Positions 4,674 to 9,667 of a DNA stretch of 9,667 nucleotides are shown piece after piece (the first letter of the stretch is position 1; every line of letters begins with the position of its first letter). Position numbers and translations under genes: made by a program. The stretch spans positions 1 to 9,667 of the forward strand of contig DUCA01000219.1 in the NCBI GenBank assembly GCA_012960055.1, read 5' to 3'. The notes below the pieces were generated by a model. That model had not been told where the DNA came from, searched no databases, and saw only the letters and a list, made by a program, of their open reading frames with translations. This DNA comes from Cycloclasticus sp. GTDB taxonomy: Bacteria > Pseudomonadota > Gammaproteobacteria > Methylococcales > Cycloclasticaceae.

Positions 4674-6593
4674 GTGCCAGTCATAACATTACCCGATGGA
4701 AGTCAGCGTGAGTTTTCACAAGCTGTCAGCGTGCTTGATGTTGCCGCCAATATTGGCGCAGGTTTAGCAAAAGCCACCTTAGCGGGTAAGGTGAATGATG
4801 AGCTGGTTGACGCATCGTTTGTTATTGAAAATGATGCGACGCTTGCGATCGTTACCGCGCGAGATGAAGAGGGTGTGGATGTTATTCGACATTCAACCGC
4901 GCATTTGCTGGCACAAGCAGTGAAGCAGTTATTTCCAACAGCGCAAGTCACCATTGGTCCAGTTATTGATAACGGTTTCTTTTACGACTTCGCGTTTGAA
5001 CGGTCTTTTACTCCAGATGATTTAGAACAAATTGAAAAGAAGATGACAGCACTTGCTGAAGAAGCCATTGCTGTTGAGCGTTTTGAATTATCGCGTGATG
5101 ACGCGGTTGCGTTTTTCAGAGAGAAAAACGAAGAATACAAAGCGCAGATCATCGAAAGCATCCCGCAAGATGAAGTGTTGTCATTATATAAGCAAGGTGA
5201 CTTTACCGATTTATGCCGCGGACCGCATGTGCCGCATACCGGCAGCTTAAAAGCCTTTAAGCTAACAAAACTGGCTGGCGCTTATTGGCGTGGCGATTCA
5301 AACAATGAAATGCTCCAACGTGTTTACGGTACCGCTTGGGGCGACAAAAAGGCACTGAAAAAGTACCTGCATCGAATTGAAGAAGCGGAAAAACGCGACC
5401 ACCGTAAAATATCAAAAGCCTTGGATTTGTTCCATATACAAGAAGAAGCGCCGGGCATGATTTTTTGGCATGACGCTGGCCTGAGTATTTACCGTACGAT
5501 TGAGCAATATATTCGTTCAAAGCTTCAAGAACATAATTATGTTGAGGTACGTACGCCGCAATTGGTTGATAAGTCATTATGGGAAAAGTCCGGCCATTGG
5601 GATAAGTTCCACGACGATATGTTTACGGTTGAATCAGATAGTCGTGAATATGCTGTTAAGCCGATGAATTGCCCGTGCCACGTACAGATTTATAACCAAG
5701 GTTTAAAAAGTTACCGAGACTTACCATTAAGAATGGCAGAATTTGGTTCTTGCCACCGTAATGAGCCCTCAGGTACATTGCATGGCTTGATGCGTTTGCG
5801 TAATTTCATCCAAGACGACGCGCATATCTTCTGCACAGAAAATCAGGTTCAATCTGAAGTGTCTGACTTCATTGATTTGCTGTATGAGGTGTATGCAGAC
5901 TTTGGCTTTACAGATATTATCATCAAGCTATCAACACGCCCCGAAAAACGCGTGGGCTCGGATGAGGTATGGGACAAGTCAGAAAAAGCGTTAGAAGAGG
6001 CGTTGAACGCTAAAAACCTAGATTGGGACTTGCAGCCAGGCGAAGGTGCGTTTTATGGTCCTAAAATTGAGTTTTCTCTAAAAGATTGCTTAGACCGTGT
6101 TTGGCAGTGCGGTACCATTCAAGTGGATTTTTCTATGCCAGATCGCTTAGACGCGCAATATATTGCGGAGGATGGTTCGCGACAATCACCGGTGATGTTA
6201 CATCGTGCGATTTTGGGTTCATTGGAACGTTTTATCGGTATTTTAATTGAAGAATACGCCGGAAAATTCCCCGTGTGGTTGGCACCAACACAAGTTGTTT
6301 TGATGTCCATTACGGACAAAAACAACGAATATGTGTCAAAAATTGCAAAAATCCTTCAAAAACAAGGTATCAGAGTTAAATTAGACTTGAGAAATGAGAA
6401 GATCGGCTTTAAAATTCGCGAGCACACTTTAAAGCGTATTCCATACCTTGTTGTTATCGGCGATAAAGAAGTCGAAAGTAACGAGTTAGCAGTACGTTCT
6501 TTAAGTGGTAAAAACATGGGTAATTTCACTCCTGGAGACTTTATTACATTATTGGCAACCAATGTTGCTGAGCGTAATGCATTAGAATCTTAA
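4674..6593 (+). CDS. thrS: Threonyl-tRNA synthetase (ThrRS)
   Basis: A class II cytosolic enzyme that charges tRNA-Thr and edits mis-made Ser-tRNA-Thr. The 639 residues match the family (E. coli 642). Domains: N-terminal TGS (about 1-62, MPVITLPDGSQ); editing domain with H73-x3-H77 and C181-x3-H185; catalytic core with zinc ligands C333, H384 and H510 (E. coli 334, 385, 511, a one-residue offset), motif 2 around GSCHRNEPSG (358-367) and motif 3 at HRAILGSLERF (510-520); and a C-terminal anticodon-binding domain with DLRNEKIGFKIREHT. The start is GTG with AAGG seven bases upstream; the family N-terminus begins exactly here. It heads the translation-factor cluster and lacks a convincing promoter of its own. 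E. coli ThrRS represses its own mRNA translation through a tRNA-like operator; the short 48-base leader here does not obviously show one. Odd point: Ile379 in RNFIQDDAH, where E. coli has Thr. Confidence 0.98.
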   Translation: MPVITLPDGSQREFSQAVSVLDVAANIGAGLAKATLAGKVNDELVDASFVIENDATLAIVTARDEEGVDVIRHSTAHLLAQAVKQLFPTAQVTIGPVIDNGFFYDFAFERSFTPDDLEQIEKKMTALAEEAIAVERFELSRDDAVAFFREKNEEYKAQIIESIPQDEVLSLYKQGDFTDLCRGPHVPHTGSLKAFKLTKLAGAYWRGDSNNEMLQRVYGTAWGDKKALKKYLHRIEEAEKRDHRKISKALDLFHIQEEAPGMIFWHDAGLSIYRTIEQYIRSKLQEHNYVEVRTPQLVDKSLWEKSGHWDKFHDDMFTVESDSREYAVKPMNCPCHVQIYNQGLKSYRDLPLRMAEFGSCHRNEPSGTLHGLMRLRNFIQDDAHIFCTENQVQSEVSDFIDLLYEVYADFGFTDIIIKLSTRPEKRVGSDEVWDKSEKALEEALNAKNLDWDLQPGEGAFYGPKIEFSLKDCLDRVWQCGTIQVDFSMPDRLDAQYIAEDGSRQSPVMLHRAILGSLERFIGILIEEYAGKFPVWLAPTQVVLMSITDKNNEYVSKIAKILQKQGIRVKLDLRNEKIGFKIREHTLKRIPYLVVIGDKEVESNELAVRSLSGKNMGNFTPGDFITLLATNVAERNALES

Positions 6594-6627
6594 AAGGACT
6601 TTTTGTTTTTATCTAAATTAATATTTT

Positions 6628-6642
6628 GGAGATTGTAAGATC
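6628..6642 (+). promoter_or_regulatory. infC ribosome binding site with AUC start codon
   Basis: GGAG (6628-6631) lies eight bases before ATC (6640-6642), the only start candidate that gives a full-length IF3. The in-frame stop TAA at 6619 bounds it upstream, and the first in-frame ATG (6751) would remove 37 conserved residues. IF3 genes often use AUU, AUC or AUA so that IF3 itself rejects the start, which is a known autoregulatory loop in E. coli (AUU). Confidence 0.85.
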
Positions 6643-7158
6643 GCAACAAAAAAAGTAAGAATAAACGAAGACATTACGATTCCTAACGTAAGGCTTATTG
6701 ATCACAAAGGTGAAAAAATAGGTGTTGTTACGTTAGCAGAAGCGAAAAAAATGGCTTCTGATGTGGAGTTAGACCTTGTTGAGGTTTCTCCGACAGCTAA
6801 GCCGCCAGTTTGTAAGATTATGGACTACGGCAAGTTTAAATTTGAAGCCAGTAAGAAATTGCAGGCGTCAAAAAAGAAACAAAAGAATGTTCAGGTTAAA
6901 GAAATTAAATTTAGACCTGGAACAGATATTGGTGATTACAACGTTAAATTACGTAACCTGCGTTCATTTTTAGAAAACGGGGATAAAACCAAAATCACAG
7001 TAAGATTCCGCGGTAGAGAAATGGCCCATAGAGAACTGGGTATGGAGTTGTTGAAACGCGTAGAAAAAGATTTAGAAGAATTAGCAGTGGTCGAGCAATG
7101 GCCAAAGTTTGAAGGTCGCCAAATGATTATGGTTATGGCACCGAAAAAAATTAATTAA
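6640..7158 (+). CDS. infC: Translation initiation factor IF-3
   Basis: IF-3 binds the 30S subunit, keeps it apart from 50S and checks the start codon-initiator tRNA match. The product is 172 residues (E. coli 180). The N-terminal domain (about 1-75) includes KVRINEDITIPNVRLID and the IF-3 signature KIMDYGKFKFEASKK (59-73). A Lys-rich linker (KKKQKNVQVKEIKFRPGT) leads into the C-terminal domain with FRGREMAHRELG and the end EGRQMIMVMAPKK. The start is an AUC codon with a good ribosome site. A gene call from the ATG at 6751 would give only 135 residues and cut off half of the N-terminal domain. It lies 46 bases after thrS and 12 bases before rpmI, with no terminator between, so the genes are most likely co-transcribed. 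The non-AUG start implies translational self-control by IF-3. Confidence 0.96.
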   Translation: MATKKVRINEDITIPNVRLIDHKGEKIGVVTLAEAKKMASDVELDLVEVSPTAKPPVCKIMDYGKFKFEASKKLQASKKKQKNVQVKEIKFRPGTDIGDYNVKLRNLRSFLENGDKTKITVRFRGREMAHRELGMELLKRVEKDLEELAVVEQWPKFEGRQMIMVMAPKKIN

Positions 7159-7170
7159 CGGAGTTAAGTA

Positions 7171-7368
7171 ATGCCAAAGATGAAGACAAACAGCGGAGCA
7201 GCCAAACGTTTTAAAAAAACGGGTACCGGCGCTTTTAAATGTAAGCAAGCTCACTTGCGTCACATTTTGACCAAAAAAACCACCAAACGTAAGCGTCAAC
7301 TACGTAAAGCATCATTGATTCACGCCCATGATATGAAAAGCGTGACTCGTATGTTGCCTTATAGTTAA
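7171..7368 (+). CDS. rpmI: Large-subunit ribosomal protein bL35
   Basis: A 65-residue, very basic protein, the same length as E. coli L35, with the family start MPKMKTNSGAAKRFKKTGTG, core LRHILTKKTTKRKR and end MLPYS. It is a component of the 50S subunit. GGAG (7160-7163) sits seven bases before the ATG, and the gene begins 12 bases after infC. In E. coli, L20 represses translation of rpmI and, by coupling, rplT through an RNA structure around the infC-rpmI junction; whether that structure is present here was not resolved by eye. Confidence 0.98.
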   Translation: MPKMKTNSGAAKRFKKTGTGAFKCKQAHLRHILTKKTTKRKRQLRKASLIHAHDMKSVTRMLPYS

Positions 7369-7392
7369 TTTAAGATTTATTGAGGATTAGAA

Positions 7393-7746
7393 ATGCCAAG
7401 AGTTAAACGCGGTGTCGTTGCAAGAGCAAGACACAAAAAAGTATTAAAGCAAGCAAAGGGTTATTACGGAGCACGTAGCCGTATTTACCGTGTTGCTAAA
7501 CAAGCAGTCATTAAAGCCGGTCAGTATGCATACCGAGATCGTCGTCAAAGAAAACGTCAATTTCGCGCATTGTGGATTGCTCGTATTAATGCCGGTGCAC
7601 GCAGCTGTGGTTTATCATACAGCCGCTTCATGAATGGCCTTAAGAAAGCATCTATTGGTTTGGACAGAAAAGTATTAGCTGATCTTGCTGTGTTTGATAA
7701 AGATACGTTTTCGCAATTGGTAGCGACTGCGAAATCTAAGCTGTAG
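7393..7746 (+). CDS. rplT: Large-subunit ribosomal protein bL20
   Basis: A 117-residue protein (E. coli 118) with the classic basic N-terminal extension PRVKRGVVARARHKKVLKQA, then KGYYGARSR, AYRDRRQRKRQFR, LWIARINA and GLKKASIGLDRK. It binds 23S rRNA early in 50S assembly, and in E. coli it is also the repressor of the rpmI-rplT mRNA. GAGG (7382-7385) lies seven bases before the ATG; the gap from rpmI is 24 bases. It ends with TAG and is followed by a structured leader and a strong terminator before pheS. Confidence 0.98.
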   Translation: MPRVKRGVVARARHKKVLKQAKGYYGARSRIYRVAKQAVIKAGQYAYRDRRQRKRQFRALWIARINAGARSCGLSYSRFMNGLKKASIGLDRKVLADLAVFDKDTFSQLVATAKSKL

Positions 7747-7753
7747 AAAACCA

Positions 7754-7806
7754 AGTTCGAGTAATTAACGTTACTCATGTTTTTGCTAAAGCAATTACTA
7801 CGAACT
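7754..7806 (+). promoter_or_regulatory. Long hairpin in the rplT-pheS leader, with an alternative fold
   Basis: Arm AGTTCGAGTAATT (7754-7766) pairs with AATTACT-A-CGAACT (7793-7806), giving 13 bp broken by a single bulged A (7800) and a 26-base loop. Part of the 5' arm can instead form GAGTAA/TTACTC (7759-7764 with 7771-7776), which excludes the long form. Two exclusive folds upstream of a terminator suggest attenuation or a protein-binding leader, but I see no segment able to pair with the terminator's 5' arm, so an antiterminator is not shown. It may simply protect the rplT mRNA end. Confidence 0.6.
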
Positions 7807-7821
7807 GAAAAGTAAGTCGTG

Positions 7822-7857
7822 AGGGAAAGGTCTGTTGGCCTTTCCCTTATTTATTTG
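7822..7857 (+). terminator. Strong intrinsic terminator or attenuator between rplT and pheS
   Basis: AGGGAAAGGTC (7822-7832) pairs with GGCCTTTCCCT (7837-7847) over 11 bp (one G-U), closed by a four-base loop TGTT and followed by TTATTTATTT. The stem is GC-rich at its base and top. It lies 75 bases after rplT and 22 bases before the pheS start. It should end most thrS-to-rplT transcripts and let only read-through reach pheST, since no room remains for a separate pheS promoter downstream of it. Confidence 0.85.
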
Positions 7858-7879
7858 GATTAAGTAAAAAGATAACAAC

Positions 7880-8899
7880 GTGGAAAATTCATTACAAAGC
7901 ATTGTTGAGCAGGCGGAAAAAGAATTAGTGGCAGCAGACTCATTGTCTGTTGTTGAAGAGATTCGCGTGTCCTGCCTAGGTAAAAAAGGCGTGTTTACAC
8001 GTCAGATGAAAACGCTAGGAAGCCTTTCTCCTGAAGAGCGCCCAAAGGTAGGCGCGGTCATTAACGAGGCTAAGCAAAAGTTTCAAGCCTTATTAGAGCA
8101 GCGTAAGACTCAACTTGAAAATGAATTATTGGCGCAGCGTTTACGTGAAGAAACTATTGATGTAACGCTACCGGGTCGCGGGCAAGCGGTCGGCGGTGTA
8201 CACCCGGTGACACGCACCATGCGACGCATTGAGCAGATATTCAACCGTATTGGGTTTGACGTGGCGATGGGGCCTGAAGTTGAGGATGATTTTCACAACT
8301 TTGAAGCGCTTAATATCCCTGCGCATCACCCCGCGCGTGCCATGCATGATACGTTCTATTTTGATGAACACACCTTGCTTAGAACACATACATCACCGGT
8401 GCAAATCCGCGTGATGGAGAACCAGCAACCACCGCTTAAAGTGATAGCGCCTGGTCGTGTGTACCGTTGTGACTCTGATATTACTCACACACCGATGTTT
8501 CACCAAGTGGAAGGGTTTGTGGTTGATAAAAACATCAACTTTGCCGACTTAAAAGGCGTTATTAGCGAGTTTCTAAAAGCGTTCTTCGAAAAAGATGTAA
8601 AAGTTCGATTTAGACCCTCTTATTTCCCTTTCACTGAGCCATCAGCAGAAGTGGATATTGAATGCGTGATGTGCGAAGGCGAAGGGTGTCGTGTGTGTGG
8701 CCATACGGGGTGGTTAGAGGTGCTTGGTTGCGGCATGATCCATCCAGAAGTGTTCCGTCATATGGATATTGATTCTGATGAATACACGGGCTTTGCGTTT
8801 GGCATGGGCGTAGAAAGGCTAACCATGCTTCGCTATAAAATCAACGATCTACGATTGTTTTTTGAAAACGATCTAAAGTTTTTAAGACAATTTAATTAA
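7880..8899 (+). CDS. pheS: Phenylalanyl-tRNA synthetase alpha subunit
   Basis: The catalytic subunit of the alpha2-beta2 class II PheRS, which charges tRNA-Phe in the cytosol. 339 residues (E. coli 327). An N-terminal coiled-coil arm (about 1-90) binds tRNA; class II motifs follow: motif 1 HPVTRTMRRIEQIF (108-121), motif 2 RVYRCDSDITHTPMFHQVEG (193-212), and motif 3 GMGVERLTMLRY (308-319), with FRPSYFPFTEPSAEVD (244-259) between. The extra length relative to E. coli comes from a four-cysteine insert, C262, C265, C270, C273 (CxxC-x4-CxxC), as in many other bacterial PheS. The start is GTG with a poor ribosome site (only AAAGA-like bases upstream); TAA at 7865 bars any earlier in-frame start, and the N-terminus fits the family. 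It follows the terminator-bearing leader and lies 18 bases before pheT. Confidence 0.97.
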   Translation: MENSLQSIVEQAEKELVAADSLSVVEEIRVSCLGKKGVFTRQMKTLGSLSPEERPKVGAVINEAKQKFQALLEQRKTQLENELLAQRLREETIDVTLPGRGQAVGGVHPVTRTMRRIEQIFNRIGFDVAMGPEVEDDFHNFEALNIPAHHPARAMHDTFYFDEHTLLRTHTSPVQIRVMENQQPPLKVIAPGRVYRCDSDITHTPMFHQVEGFVVDKNINFADLKGVISEFLKAFFEKDVKVRFRPSYFPFTEPSAEVDIECVMCEGEGCRVCGHTGWLEVLGCGMIHPEVFRHMDIDSDEYTGFAFGMGVERLTMLRYKINDLRLFFENDLKFLRQFN

Positions 8900-8917
8900 G
8901 CTAGGTAGGAATTAAAA

Positions 8918-9667
8918 ATGTTAGTAAATGAAGCATGGCTTAAAGAATTTGTTGATTACTCTATTCCAACGGATGAACTCACCGCTAAATTAACCATGGC
9001 GGGTTTAGAAGTGGATTCGGTAGCTGCGGCAGCGGCCGAGTTTACGGGTGTTGTGGTGGGTCAGGTATTATCTGTAGAGCCTCACCCAAACGCCGATAAA
9101 TTACGTTTATGTAAAGTATCCATTGGCGAGGCTGATGCCTTAGATATTGTCTGCGGTGCCAGTAACGTACGCGTTGATTTGCGAATTCCAGTGGCCACTG
9201 TGGGTGCTATATTACCGGGTGATTTCAAAATCAAACCGTCTAAATTACGCGGCGAGCCATCCAATGGCATGCTGTGTTCTGAACAAGAACTGGGCTTAGC
9301 CGAATCGGCAGATGGCTTGATGGAATTGCCCAACGACGCACCAGTTGGCATAAATATAAGAGATTACCTGCAGCTTGACGACACCATTATTGAAGTGGAT
9401 TTAACGCCTAATCGCGCTGACTGCTTAAGTATTGAAGGTGTTGCGCGTGAGATTGCCTGCTTTGTAGGTACTACGATGAGCGTTAATAAACCAAGCAACC
9501 TTAAAGCAACCATTGATGACAAAGTAAACGTTGTGGTTGATGCAGCAGAAGATTGTCCGCGTTACTTGGGACGAGTCATCAAAGGCTTAAATCGTTCAGC
9601 AGCTACGCCGATTTGGATGCAAGAAAAATTACGACGCTGTGGGCAACGTAGTTTGGGCCCATTAGTG
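8918..9667 (+). CDS. pheT: Phenylalanyl-tRNA synthetase beta subunit, 5' part only
   Basis: The first 250 codons are present and open to the window edge; the full family protein is about 790-800 residues. Seen: N-terminal WLKEFVDYSIPTDELTAKLT with MAGLEVDSV; an EMAP/OB-fold tRNA-binding domain with VVVGQVLSVEPHPNADKLR, DIVCGASNVR and LPGDFKIKPSKLRGEPSNGM; DLTPNRADCLSIEGVAREIA; and the beginning of the B3/B4 editing domain (CPRYLGRVIKGLN, then IWMQEKLRRCG). The beta subunit binds tRNA-Phe and hydrolyses mis-made Tyr-tRNA-Phe. AGGA (8907-8910) sits seven bases before the ATG. It is translationally close to pheS. A short Ala-rich stretch (VAAAAAEF) lies between the first helix and the OB fold. 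ihfA usually follows pheT in gammaproteobacteria, outside this window. Confidence 0.97.
   Translation, partial: MLVNEAWLKEFVDYSIPTDELTAKLTMAGLEVDSVAAAAAEFTGVVVGQVLSVEPHPNADKLRLCKVSIGEADALDIVCGASNVRVDLRIPVATVGAILPGDFKIKPSKLRGEPSNGMLCSEQELGLAESADGLMELPNDAPVGINIRDYLQLDDTIIEVDLTPNRADCLSIEGVAREIACFVGTTMSVNKPSNLKATIDDKVNVVVDAAEDCPRYLGRVIKGLNRSAATPIWMQEKLRRCGQRSLGPLV

Noticed and set aside
5257..5577. 106-residue minus-strand frame inside thrS
   Set aside because: It is a shadow of the strongly conserved ThrRS frame and has no recognisable features.
7777..7815. Possible leader peptide of 12 residues (MFLLKQLLRTEK) before pheS
   Set aside because: It has only one Phe, no ribosome site, and sits within the loop and 3' arm of a hairpin; it does not resemble E. 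coli pheM.
1..9667. CRISPR array, insertion sequence, integrase or toxin-antitoxin system
   Set aside because: No regularly spaced direct repeats, transposase or integrase motifs, or paired small ORFs were seen; apart from the nuclease relic the window is conserved housekeeping genes.

Overview
The window is about 9.7 kb of a gammaproteobacterial chromosome with moderate G+C. The closest E. coli comparisons made from memory are UvrB, ThrRS, IF3, L35, L20, PheS and PheT. Gene order also fits Gammaproteobacteria: an aspartate aminotransferase gene divergent from uvrB, then tRNA-Val, thrS, infC, rpmI, rplT, pheS and pheT. A FadL-type porin at the left edge suits a free-living bacterium that takes up hydrophobic compounds. 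Genus cannot be fixed from the sequence; a marine Methylophaga/Cycloclasticus-like lineage is only a guess.

Left part (1-1083). The 3' end of a FadL/OmpP1-family outer-membrane transporter gene ends at 648. Just downstream, at 660-851, lies what appears to be an undescribed relic of a staphylococcal-nuclease-like (SNase, thermonuclease) gene. The C-terminal half of the domain is recognisable, the catalytic N-terminal half is missing, and the tail is probably frameshifted. After about 110 bases with no gene comes a minus-strand unit: tRNA-Asn(GUU) with its own promoter and a good intrinsic terminator.

Middle part (1158-4470). A class I aspartate aminotransferase gene (minus) and uvrB (plus) are transcribed divergently from a 127-bp gap. 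uvrB encodes the damage-recognition helicase of nucleotide excision repair, and no Shine-Dalgarno sequence is visible at either possible start.

Right part (4496-9667). A tRNA-Val(GAC) gene has a strong-looking promoter and no terminator, so it probably reads through into thrS. The translation operon thrS-infC-rpmI-rplT follows, encoding ThrRS, IF3, L35 and L20. infC starts at an AUC codon, as expected for an IF3 gene that uses start-codon discrimination for autoregulation. A leader of about 130 bases with a long hairpin and a strong terminator separates rplT from pheS-pheT (PheRS alpha and beta; pheT runs off the window). This leader has no Phe-rich peptide like E. coli pheM.

The gene content is ordinary housekeeping. 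No new defence, mobile or biosynthetic system is visible. The points of interest are the nuclease relic, the non-AUG starts, the shared promoter design of the two tRNA genes (the same ACGCGG-C discriminator, with inverted repeats around the -10), and the rplT-pheS leader.
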